A DNA stretch of 64,000 nucleotides, from NCBI GenBank assembly GCA_033765145.1, contig JANRIH010000009.1, forward strand, positions 124,001 to 188,000, given 5' to 3'. The DNA comes from JAGVSR01 sp033765145. GTDB lineage: Bacteria; Pseudomonadota; Alphaproteobacteria; Rhizobiales; Hyphomicrobiaceae. Position 1 is the first letter of the stretch. Each line of letters starts with the position of its first letter. A program made the translations under genes and the position numbers. The notes under the pieces were generated by a model. That model saw only the letters and a program-made list of their open reading frames with translations, made no database searches and was not told where the DNA came from. Below are positions 42,946 through 50,473 of the stretch, piece by piece.

Positions 42946-44871
42946 CTAGAACCTCGGTGGCTGGCTCATGTCGAGTGTCGGGGGCGGTGGGCCGCGATAG
43001 GACTCGCTTACGGCACCTGGGATGGCAGGCGGTTCCGGGGGCAGCGCAAAGGGGCGCTTGTCGCCGCTGCCGGGCATGACCGGGAGCGGCTCAGGTGCGC
43101 TCGATGACGCGTCAGGCGGCGCTGTGCGCTCGATTGCCGTCGGCGCGGGCTTCGATTTCACCATCGCGTGCATGGCAAGCCACGGCATCGCCATCACGAT
43201 GGCGATCATTGACAACTGCAGACCTACGAACGGTACCGCGCCCCAATAGATGTCGGACGATTGCACAGGGTTCATCGTGCGGCCGGTCACGCGGTCGACG
43301 TAGGGCTCTTTCGGAGCGACCGAGCGCAGATAGAAGAGTGCAAAGCCGAACGGCGGATGCATGAAGCTCGTCTGCATGTTGATCGCCATCAGTACGCCGA
43401 ACCAAATCATGAAGGGCGTCACGTCGGCCACGGTTTCGACGACGACGCCGCTCGGGTCCTTGGCCGCGATGACGGCAAAGCCGAAGCTCTTGGCGATGGC
43501 CACGGCCTCGGGTGACGTGCGGAAGATCGCTTCGGCTGCCGGCTTCAGGAGCGGCACAAGGATGAAGGCCAGCTCGAAGAAATCGAGGAAGAAGGCGAGC
43601 ACGAAGACCAGCACCATGACCATGACGAGGAAGCCATACATGCCGCCGGGCAGGGACGTCAGCAGGTGCTCGACCCAGACGTGGCCGTTGATGCCGTAGA
43701 AGGTCAGCGAGAAGATCCGTGCGCCGATCAGGATGAACATCACGAAGGCGGAGAGCTTGGCGGTCGCCTCCGCCGCGGACCCGACGATCTTCCAATCGAG
43801 GCGGTTCTTCTCACCGACCGCGAAGCGTTTGAAGCCCGCGAGCAGGAGTGCGCCGACGGCTCCCATCGCGCCGCCTTCGGTCGGGGTCGCGAGCCCGATG
43901 ATGATCGTTCCGAGAACGAGGAAGATCAACAGCAGTGGGGGCACCATGACGAACGTGACGCGCTCCGCGAGCGGTGAGAGCAGCGACGTTCCGGTCAGAG
44001 ACGCCAGAATGCGGTTCGCGACCGCCATGACGAATGCGATCGTAATGCACGCGCCCATCAGAACGATCGCGTAGTCGATGGACCTGTAGCCGAGGTTCCA
44101 TGTGGCTGCGATGCCGAGCACGCCGGCCGCGATCGAGATCGCGGCGAGCGAGGGCAGGCCCCGGCTCCCGTCGGGCTTGCGGTAGGCGATGTCGGCGGGC
44201 GGCAAGCCGGGCGCGGCGGCGGGTCTGATCATCGATACGATGAAAACGTAGACGGCATAGAGTCCGGCGAGCGCGATGCCGGGCAATATCGCGCCCTTGT
44301 ACATATCGTCGACCGAACGGCCGAGCTGGTCCGCGAGAACGATCAGAACGAGCGAGGGTGGTATGATCTGAGCCAGTGTTCCGGACGCTGCGATCGTGCC
44401 TGAAGCGAGCCGCCGGTCATAGCCGTATCTCAACATGATCGGGAGCGAGATGAGGCCCATCGAGATGACCGAGGCTGCAACCACGCCCGTCGTTGCCGCC
44501 AGGAGGGCGCCGACGAAAATCACCGCGTAGGCGAGGCCGCCGCGAATGGTCCCGAACAATTGTCCGATCGTTTCGAGCAGATCCTCGGCCATCCCCGAGC
44601 GTTCGAGGATCAGTCCCATGAACGTGAAGAACGGGATCGCGAGCAGCGTGTCGTTGCGCATCACTTCGAAAATGCGGCCCGGCATCGAGTTCAGGAGCGG
44701 CCAGGAGAGCGTGATGGTGCCGTCCGAGTAGGGAGCGAGTTCGACGCCAATGACGAAGAACAGCAGGCCGACGGCGCCGAGCGAGAAGGCGACGGGATAG
44801 CCGAGCAGGAGGAACGCGATCAGGCCCAGGAACATGATGGGCGCGAGGTTCTCGGCGACCAGTGCCATCAT
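42946..44871 (-). CDS. dctM: TRAP transporter large permease DctM, extended C-terminus
   Basis: The large membrane subunit (641 residues, longer than the usual roughly 430) has the DctM transport core, including GTLAQIIPPSLVLIVLADQ and a conserved IGLATPTEGGAMGAVGALLL region. Extra loops and a Pro-rich cytoplasmic tail of about 60 residues follow. The enlarged form is typical of the mannitol/chloroaromatic TRAP subtype. It overlaps the dctQ stop by four bases. A binding protein is missing here; the matching type lies at 15807. Confidence 0.9.
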   Translation of the reverse strand: MMALVAENLAPIMFLGLIAFLLLGYPVAFSLGAVGLLFFVIGVELAPYSDGTITLSWPLLNSMPGRIFEVMRNDTLLAIPFFTFMGLILERSGMAEDLLETIGQLFGTIRGGLAYAVIFVGALLAATTGVVAASVISMGLISLPIMLRYGYDRRLASGTIAASGTLAQIIPPSLVLIVLADQLGRSVDDMYKGAILPGIALAGLYAVYVFIVSMIRPAAAPGLPPADIAYRKPDGSRGLPSLAAISIAAGVLGIAATWNLGYRSIDYAIVLMGACITIAFVMAVANRILASLTGTSLLSPLAERVTFVMVPPLLLIFLVLGTIIIGLATPTEGGAMGAVGALLLAGFKRFAVGEKNRLDWKIVGSAAEATAKLSAFVMFILIGARIFSLTFYGINGHVWVEHLLTSLPGGMYGFLVMVMVLVFVLAFFLDFFELAFILVPLLKPAAEAIFRTSPEAVAIAKSFGFAVIAAKDPSGVVVETVADVTPFMIWFGVLMAINMQTSFMHPPFGFALFYLRSVAPKEPYVDRVTGRTMNPVQSSDIYWGAVPFVGLQLSMIAIVMAMPWLAMHAMVKSKPAPTAIERTAPPDASSSAPEPLPVMPGSGDKRPFALPPEPPAIPGAVSESYRGPPPPTLDMSQPPRF

Positions 44872-45542
44872 GGGCGGTCACCGTCCGGATGCCGGGGTGC
44901 GTCGATCGCCTGGTTCTGCGTCTTGGGATACATGCGCGTCGGCGGACGGGGCGCGTCGGGCATCAGCGCTGCCTCGGTCACGGCCTCGTGGTAGGCGGAG
45001 GCGTGGGCGCCGGGTTCGGGCAGGTCGCCGCGAAGAATGGCGATGCGCTTGACGATCTCCGACACCGCCTGGGCGAGCAATAGCGTGAACGCCAGCGGGA
45101 TCAGGGCCTTGATCGGCCATTGCGGCAGGCCGCCGGCGTCCTTGGCCTGCTCGTTCTGGAGGAACGACGTCAAGAAATAGGGCCACGCGGTCACGAGAAT
45201 GACGAGCGTCACCGGCAACAGGAAGGCGATGTGGCCGAACAGGTCGATCCAACCGCGCTGTCGCGGCGAAAGGAGCCCGGACACGACGTCGATACGGATG
45301 TGGTCGTTGTCTCGCAAGGCCCAGGGTGCTGCCAGCAGGAAGACCATAGCGTAGAGCCACCACTGGGCGTCGAGCCAGGCATTCGACGACATGTCGAATG
45401 TTTTCCGGACAATCGCGTTGCCCGACGAGATCACCGCCGCCACGAGCACGAGCCACGCCGCAGCGCGGCCGATCCGGCCATTGAGATCGTCGATCCAGCG
45501 ACTGAGCCCGAGAAGCGTCTGCACGGTCCGTTGGCCCTCCAC
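44868..45542 (-). CDS. dctQ: TRAP transporter small permease DctQ
   Basis: The 224-residue protein has four membrane helices as in DctQ, including WLVLVAAVISSGNAIVRK, and a FDMSSNAWLDAQWWLYAMVF segment where DctQ contacts DctM. A cytoplasmic C-terminal tail of about 50 residues follows. The four-base overlap with dctM shows translational coupling. The pair is divergent from the apbC gene. Confidence 0.9.
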   Translation of the reverse strand: MEGQRTVQTLLGLSRWIDDLNGRIGRAAAWLVLVAAVISSGNAIVRKTFDMSSNAWLDAQWWLYAMVFLLAAPWALRDNDHIRIDVVSGLLSPRQRGWIDLFGHIAFLLPVTLVILVTAWPYFLTSFLQNEQAKDAGGLPQWPIKALIPLAFTLLLAQAVSEIVKRIAILRGDLPEPGAHASAYHEAVTEAALMPDAPRPPTRMYPKTQNQAIDAPRHPDGDRP

Positions 45543-45722
45543 GGGGGCTGACCCCAGCCCATTCCACAGCCCTGCGGTCTATACCTTTCGACGATCGTGA
45601 CTTCCAGGCCTGCCTCTCCTAAATAGCCGGGGAACGGGACGCGCCGTCGCTCTGTCCCGGCTAGCTCGGAGAAGCGGGCCCCATCTCATCGGGCGGCGCT
45701 GCAACTCCCAAGGAGACACCGC

Positions 45723-47285
45723 ATGTCCGTCGACAAGTCGAAGGTTCTCGACGCGCTCCGCCGCGTGAAAGGCCCCGACCTCCAAAGCAACCTTGTCGAT
45801 CTCGGGCTCCTGTCGGAAATCCTGATCAAGGATGACCGGGTCTATTTCTCGATCACAGTCCCCGGTCACAGGGCCGAGGAACTGGAAGCGTTGCGGAAAG
45901 CGGCGGAGACGGTCGTCAAGGATCTCCCGGGCGTCGCGGGCGTTGTCGCGGTTCTGACGGCGGAACGGGGCGACCATGGCGCGCCTCGGCAGACAACGCC
46001 GGCACCGGCCCCGAGCAACGTGACCGAGCATCCGCGCGTCAGGGAAGCGCGCGAGCGGGGGCTCACCGGCGACGGCGCGGCCGGCAAAGGCCCGTCTGGC
46101 AAAACTCCGGCGGGGAATGGTCCCGCTCCTCAAATTTCGCCGCGGACCGCCGCGCAGCCGCTTGCCATTCCGGGCGTCAAACACATCGTTGCCGTCGCGT
46201 CGGGCAAGGGCGGCGTCGGCAAGTCGACAACGGCGGTCAACTTGGCACTCGGGTTCCGCGCCATCGGGCTCAAGGCCGGCATCATGGACGCCGACATCTA
46301 CGGGCCGTCTCAGCCTCGCCTCCTGGGGCTCTCCGGCAAGCCGACCGTCACCTCCGACAACAAGCTCCGGCCGATGGAGGCCTACGGGCTCAAGTCCATG
46401 TCGATGGGCTTCATGGTGGATGAGGGGACGCCGATCGTCTGGCGCGGGCCGATGGTCGTGCAGGCGCTCAATCAGATGCTGCGTGAAGTGCTCTGGGGCG
46501 ACCTCGACGTGCTCGTCATCGACATGCCGCCGGGCACGGGCGACGTGCAATTGACCATGGCGCAGCAGGTGCCGCTCTCGGGCGCGGTCATCGTCTCGAC
46601 GCCGCAGGATCTCGCCTTGATCGATGCGCGGAAGGGCCTCGCCATGTTCCAGCGGGTCAACGTGCCCGTTCTCGGCATCGTCGAGAACATGAGCTATTTC
46701 CTCTGCCCGTCGTGCGGAACCCGAAGCGACATCTTCGGGCATGGGGGTGCTGAGAACGAGGCCGCGAAGCTCGGCGTGCCGTTCCTCGGCGCGGTGCCGC
46801 TGCACATGGACATCCGCGAGCGGTCCGACAACGGCAAGCCGATCGTTGCGACACTGCCCGACAGTCCCCACGCGCGAATCTATCGCGACATCGCGTCGGC
46901 GGCCTGGGAGGAAGTTCAGAAGGGCGAGGGCGCGGCCTCCGTCGCGCCCGATCTCATGGTCTCGCCGGGCAGCGATGTTCTCTACGTGGCGTTCTCAGGC
47001 GCGGAGAGCTACGACCTTTCGGCCGAGATGCTGCGCGTCATGAGCCCGTCGGCGGAAGTGCAGGGGCACTCGCCGGAGCAGCGCGTGACGGTCGGCAACA
47101 AGAAGAGCGTGCGCATTCGCGAATTGAAGCCGATCGGCACGTATGCGGTCCGCATCGTATTCAGCGACGGGCACGATACGGGGCTTTTCACGTGGGATTA
47201 TCTCAGAACGCTCGGCCGCGAGAAGGACGCGCGCTGGGCGGAGTATTTGAAGGAGTTGGCGGAGAAGGGTTTGGGGAGGGGGTAG
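45723..47285 (+). CDS. apbC: Fe-S cluster carrier ApbC/Mrp with C-terminal DUF971 (HCF101-like)
   Basis: The 520-residue protein has three parts. An N-terminal MIP18/DUF59 domain covers residues 1-85. The P-loop ATPase core has the deviant Walker A SGKGGVGKST (160-169) and the cluster-binding CPSC (328-331). A C-terminal DUF971 domain spans about residues 417-498 (VRIRELKPIGTYAVRIVFSDG). ApbC carries and transfers 4Fe-4S clusters. The three-part order is that of plant plastid HCF101; most bacterial ApbC proteins lack DUF971, or have it as a separate gene. The linker (86-148) is Pro/Gly-rich. Confidence 0.9.
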   Translation: MSVDKSKVLDALRRVKGPDLQSNLVDLGLLSEILIKDDRVYFSITVPGHRAEELEALRKAAETVVKDLPGVAGVVAVLTAERGDHGAPRQTTPAPAPSNVTEHPRVREARERGLTGDGAAGKGPSGKTPAGNGPAPQISPRTAAQPLAIPGVKHIVAVASGKGGVGKSTTAVNLALGFRAIGLKAGIMDADIYGPSQPRLLGLSGKPTVTSDNKLRPMEAYGLKSMSMGFMVDEGTPIVWRGPMVVQALNQMLREVLWGDLDVLVIDMPPGTGDVQLTMAQQVPLSGAVIVSTPQDLALIDARKGLAMFQRVNVPVLGIVENMSYFLCPSCGTRSDIFGHGGAENEAAKLGVPFLGAVPLHMDIRERSDNGKPIVATLPDSPHARIYRDIASAAWEEVQKGEGAASVAPDLMVSPGSDVLYVAFSGAESYDLSAEMLRVMSPSAEVQGHSPEQRVTVGNKKSVRIRELKPIGTYAVRIVFSDGHDTGLFTWDYLRTLGREKDARWAEYLKELAEKGLGRG

Positions 47286-47659
47286 TGAATAAACGTGGGC
47301 TGGCCGGTGGTTAGAGCTCTGTAAACATGAAGAAGTTGGGCGGTCCCGGCTCTACCCGCCCACCATCTCCCCCGAGCATGTCGGCAATCGCGGGTATTCC
47401 GGTCCTCAACATCTCTGGCTGCGTGAGACCGCCGAGTTCACAATTTCGGTGACAATCTGCACGACGGCCACTGCCCCCTAATGCGGCAGGTCAACATGCG
47501 ACGTAATTGACATCTTGCGGCGAGATTGCGAGCGTTCAGCACTGGTGCTGCAAACGAGTACAGCATGGTGGCAGAAACTTCGTTCCGCCGTGTTGTGGTA
47601 ACGTTATCGCAACGGTAGGCGTCGCTAGACACCCGCGGTTGAATAGGCGCTCGACTACA
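47286..47659. other. Intergenic region, no gene supported
   Basis: The 374 bases after apbC contain no frame with a ribosome site or family similarity, and no clear repeat. Base composition is noticeably lower in GC than in apbC and leads into the lower-GC gene at 47660, suggesting the border of an acquired segment. Confidence 0.45.
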
Positions 47660-48199
47660 ATGAGGAATTTTTCAAGCTGCCTGTTTGCTTTCGTGTTGTT
47701 GAGTTCGACGGCTTCAGCGCAGAGCCTGACTGATAGAGCCCGTGCTGTCGTCGACTACTTGAACGCCGAGCTGGGCAAGTCTCGCTACAAGTCGATCACA
47801 CTGCACAACGAGAATTGCACCGACTCGTGCTTCTATAGTCTCACCAGCACGTCGTTCGTGGAGATCGGCATTGATCGCGTAAGGATCGTTGCCAACATCG
47901 AAAGCAGCCCCGACGCAAGCGATTTCAGCGAGGATATGAAGGCCGCGACTTACCTATTTTCTCTCATCGTGTGGGGCAACATGCCGTCATCTGCGAGCTA
48001 CGAAGATGCAAACCGGTTCCTAGGGGACTTGTTGGAGACGAGTAGCGGACGTGGCGCAGCAGTAGCGTCTACCAACAACTGGACTTATGGCGTCGTCCAC
48101 ATCAAGTGCTTCGGACCATCGACGATGTTAATCGCGTTGAAGACGCTAAGCTCTTCAGTCAACGAGGTTGGTGAGCTTCCGGCGCACTGCAAGAAGTGA
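47660..48199 (+). CDS. Secreted protein of unknown function, lower GC
   Basis: The 179-residue protein has a signal peptide (CLFAFVLLSSTASAQ) and a mature domain of mixed strands and helices with cysteines at NCTDSCF, IKCFG and the C-terminal HCKK. No family is recognised. The ATG at 47660 comes just before the signal peptide, and the longer frame from 47507 has no signal and is rejected. Codon usage differs from the flanking high-GC genes, suggesting transfer. Confidence 0.5.
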   Translation: MRNFSSCLFAFVLLSSTASAQSLTDRARAVVDYLNAELGKSRYKSITLHNENCTDSCFYSLTSTSFVEIGIDRVRIVANIESSPDASDFSEDMKAATYLFSLIVWGNMPSSASYEDANRFLGDLLETSSGRGAAVASTNNWTYGVVHIKCFGPSTMLIALKTLSSSVNEVGELPAHCKK

Positions 48200-48400
48200 G
48201 TACGTGAGCCATCGGATCCACATCGGGAAGCCGACTGCGCGATACAGAAATGTGTGACTGATAAACGTGGCGGTCCTTATGGCTGCAGCGGCTACCGCAG
48301 CAAAAAAATTGGCAACAGCTTCTTTACGATTTCGACATCACGAGTTGCGACAGGCGCTGTCCACCTCACGGCACGCTAACATCCCAGGCAAGTCCCACTC

Positions 48401-48745
48401 TCACCCCCCAAGCCCCAGCACCAGCTTCAGCCGATCATCGACCTTGGCCATGATGTCGTCGGGAACGCGACCCGCTTGCTCCGTCAAGACCAAACGGTTC
48501 GTTGTGGTGATCAAGTTCAATAAGGCTACGGATGGCTTGCGCAGGCCAGCGGCATTTGCGGGAATGCGAAGGCTGAAATCGAAGTGTTCGCGCGAAAGAT
48601 TGCTGGTCAGCGGCACGGTCAGCACGGTCTTCAGCCGGCTCTCGTTGATGTCGTTACCCGAGACAATGAGAACCGGACGTCTGAACCCGGCCTCCGATCC
48701 GCTCGGGTCGCCGAGTTCAGCCCACCAGATTTCGCCGCGCCTCAA
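48401..48745 (-). CDS. MazF/PemK-type toxin (endoribonuclease)
   Basis: The 114-residue protein has the MazF-like fold markers: MRRGEIWWAELGDPSGSEAG at the start, RRPVLIVSGNDINES, then VLTVPLTSN and the VALLNLITTTNR strand. MazF-type toxins cleave mRNA at short sequence motifs to slow growth. Its first codon overlaps the antitoxin stop by four bases, so antitoxin is made first. This is the usual pemI/pemK-like order. Confidence 0.9.
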   Translation of the reverse strand: MRRGEIWWAELGDPSGSEAGFRRPVLIVSGNDINESRLKTVLTVPLTSNLSREHFDFSLRIPANAAGLRKPSVALLNLITTTNRLVLTEQAGRVPDDIMAKVDDRLKLVLGLGG

Positions 48746-48993
48746 TCATCCCACTCCGAGTTTTCGAGGATCGACTTGAGGCTGGCGTCGAGCCAGGGCT
48801 CCATGCCTTCGGAAGGATCGCCGTACTTTTCAATCGACTTGTTGATCCTGCGCTTCAACTCTGCCGACCTCTTTTGCGCGAGGTGCATTTCCAGCGCTTC
48901 CTGGTAGAGCTTGCTGCGGGAGACGCCGCGCCGTTTGGCTTCCGCCTCTGCGCGCTTGAAGAGATCGTCGGGAATGGAGACGGCGGTTTTCAT
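48742..48993 (-). CDS. Ribbon-helix-helix antitoxin of the MazF-type pair
   Basis: The 83-residue protein begins with an RHH DNA-binding motif (MKTAVSIPDDLFKRAEAEAK) followed by a hinge helix and an acidic C-terminal tail that would bind the toxin. RHH antitoxins repress their own promoter. A palindromic site lies directly upstream at 49001-49019. The start is ATG 48993; the longer frame from 49140 crosses the operator and terminator and is rejected. Confidence 0.85.
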   Translation of the reverse strand: MKTAVSIPDDLFKRAEAEAKRRGVSRSKLYQEALEMHLAQKRSAELKRRINKSIEKYGDPSEGMEPWLDASLKSILENSEWDD

Positions 48994-49000
48994 ACCAGAA

Positions 49001-49019
49001 GTATAACCGAAAGTTATAC
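49001..49019. promoter_or_regulatory. Palindromic operator/promoter of the toxin-antitoxin pair
   Basis: A perfect 7-bp inverted repeat (GTATAAC / GTTATAC, five-base spacer) lies eight bases upstream of the antitoxin start. On the minus strand it contains a TATACT-like -10 element. This fits autoregulation by the RHH antitoxin. Confidence 0.65.
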
Positions 49020-49039
49020 CAATTTCAATCACCCCAAAA

Positions 49040-49075
49040 CGCGAAAAGGCCGCGCCGGGGTGTCCCGGCGCGGCC
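49040..49075 (-). terminator. Rho-independent-type terminator of the SpeD-like gene
   Basis: A perfect 12-bp stem (arms 49048-49059 and 49064-49075, loop GTGT) precedes a TTTT tract on the minus strand. It sits 61 bases past the SpeD-like stop. Confidence 0.75.
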
Positions 49076-49136
49076 GCATCTGTCGCTGGTTTCGTGGGTC
49101 GATGTCCGACTTGGCTCGGCCGCATGCGGCCGAGAC

Positions 49137-49658
49137 TCAAGCGGCCTTGCGCACCATGCCCGCCTCGACGGCCGGCAGCTTCTTGTGGCGGGCAGCTTCA
49201 CCTGCGCGCCGCGCCTTCTTCACGACGGCTTCGCGGGCGTCGAACGCATCCGCGAAGGCCGTCAGCGCGATCTCGGGGCGGATCGTGCCGCCCGAGACGT
49301 CGATCGCCACGTAGCCCGTCGCGGGCCACGCCTCGACCGAGACGCGTCCGGTGCCGAAGGTGACCGTGCCGGAGATGGCGCCGGTTTTCGGCATGCGCTT
49401 CAGGCTCGCGCCCGTCACCGAGCAGCGCGCGAACGCGAGTGCCCGGCCGACGGCGCGCTGAACCGCGCGCGCGGACGACAGTTCACCGGCACCGACGAGG
49501 TCGATGACGACGGTCTTCTTCTCGGTGGATTCTCGGGATGTTTCGTCCCTGCGATCCGAGCGCTCAGCGAGCGCAACCACGACAAAGTCTTCCTCTTGGG
49601 CGGGGCTTGAACGAGTCAAGTCCATCCCCAATTGGAAGAGGGCGTCATTAAAGGCCAT
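49137..49658 (-). CDS. SpeD-like (AdoMet decarboxylase family) protein lacking the pyruvoyl motif
   Basis: The 173-residue protein resembles alphaproteobacterial SpeD. The N-terminus ALFQLGMDLTRSS matches, TVVIDLVGAG corresponds to the family's first strand, and VEAWPATGYVAIDVSGG (108-124) corresponds to the HTWPExGYaavDiFtCG segment. The catalytic cleavage site, normally Glu-Ser-His before this segment, is replaced by Thr-Gly-Arg at 103-105, so it cannot form the pyruvoyl cofactor. It may be an inactive or regulatory paralogue. The ATG at 49658 is preceded by GGAGGG. The SpeD assignment is by motif similarity. Confidence 0.55.
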   Translation of the reverse strand: MAFNDALFQLGMDLTRSSPAQEEDFVVVALAERSDRRDETSRESTEKKTVVIDLVGAGELSSARAVQRAVGRALAFARCSVTGASLKRMPKTGAISGTVTFGTGRVSVEAWPATGYVAIDVSGGTIRPEIALTAFADAFDAREAVVKKARRAGEAARHKKLPAVEAGMVRKAA

Positions 49659-49916
49659 ATGACCCTCCCCAACCAGCAGACAGATTCAACCCATCCGCTC
49701 CTTACCTTAGGGGTGTGGGGATCGCTCCTTGACCTTCGGGGCAGGTGGACGAACGGAGAGGTGCGCATATGAGGCCAACGCCCCCCCCACGCAAGTGAAA
49801 AATCACGTCGGGGCCGAAAAAAATCGCGCGGCGTGTTTATAGCGATTTAACGAGGGTCTGCAGGGGCTTCGCGCGACGGCTGCAGTGAAGACTTCGGAGT
49901 CTGCGGTGCAGGTGAA

Positions 49917-49933
49917 GTGGGCAGCAGGCAGCA
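49917..49933. repeat. Short heptamer repeat (GGCAGCA)
   Basis: Two tandem GGCAGCA units matching those at 5878 and 26447 lie in the otherwise gene-free stretch 49659-49975. Confidence 0.55.
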
Positions 49934-49975
49934 ACATGAGATGGATCGCTGTGTCGCGTGCTAGCTCTCCAACGC

Positions 49976-50006
49976 CGTCATCCGGGCGGAAGCCGGGACT
50001 TGGATC
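49976..50006. repeat. Imperfect palindromic repeat element (GTCATCC..GGAAGCC type)
   Basis: The first copy of a REP-like family (CGTCATCC, then GGAAGCCGGGAC). Two better-conserved copies follow at 50101 and 50249. Confidence 0.6.
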
Positions 50007-50100
50007 GGTCGCCGCGACGTGATTTTTCGGAAGACCGCGAGCGATTTCATCGGCGGTCGTCTGCGTCCGGCGTCTGTTCACGGCGTTGTTGTCCTCCCAA

Positions 50101-50134
50101 CGTCGTCATCCTGGCGAAAGCCAGGACCCAGATC
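50101..50134. repeat. Palindromic repeat element with GAAA loop
   Basis: A perfect 7-bp stem TCCTGGC/GCCAGGA at 50109-50126 closes a GAAA loop and is followed by ACCCAGATC. This type is widespread in proteobacterial intergenic DNA. Confidence 0.75.
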
Positions 50135-50248
50135 AGCCGCAGCATCGGGAGGAACCGAGTTCGCCAATCCGTCCATCAACTCGTGGCGCCAAGTGCGCGG
50201 CTCATCGGACATGGTCATCCCGCCGCGCCAATTCCGTTGCGCATACTT

Positions 50249-50278
50249 ATCTGGGTTCCGGCTTTCGCCGGAATGACG
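50249..50278. repeat. Inverted copy of the palindromic repeat element
   Basis: The same element in opposite orientation: stem TTCCGGC/GCCGGAA at 50256-50273 with TTTC loop, flanked by ATCTGGG. Confidence 0.75.
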
Positions 50279-50293
50279 GAGTTTGGATCGTAG

Positions 50294-50472
50294 GGTTGCC
50301 AATGAGCAACCGCGCGCTCTTTGTGTGGCGCTACAGTTGCCCACGCGCAACCGGGCTCTCTTGTTCGCGCTTCGGTTGCCCAGTGCCAACCGCGCTCTTT
50401 TGGTCTGCGCTTCGGTTGCCCACGCGCAACCGCGCTCTCTTGTTTGCGCTTGGGTTGCCCAGTGCCAACCGC
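50294..50472. repeat. Five tandem units of an imperfect 39-41 bp repeat downstream of asmA
   Basis: Units start at 50294, 50335, 50374, 50414 and 50453. Each holds an inverted repeat (GGTTGC...GCAACC or GGTTG...CAACC) followed by CGCGCTCT and TGCGCTT-type blocks. In minus orientation the array begins at the asmA stop codon. A related unit with core GCGCGGTTGC...GGGCAAC occurs at 5892-5929, downstream of bolA. There is no spacer variation as in CRISPR. The frame it carries (13-residue periodic) is judged not coding. Confidence 0.85.
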
Positions 50473-50473
50473 G

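Noticed and set aside
50294..50472. CRISPR array
   Set aside because: The repeats are imperfect and contiguous with no unique spacers, and no cas operon is present.
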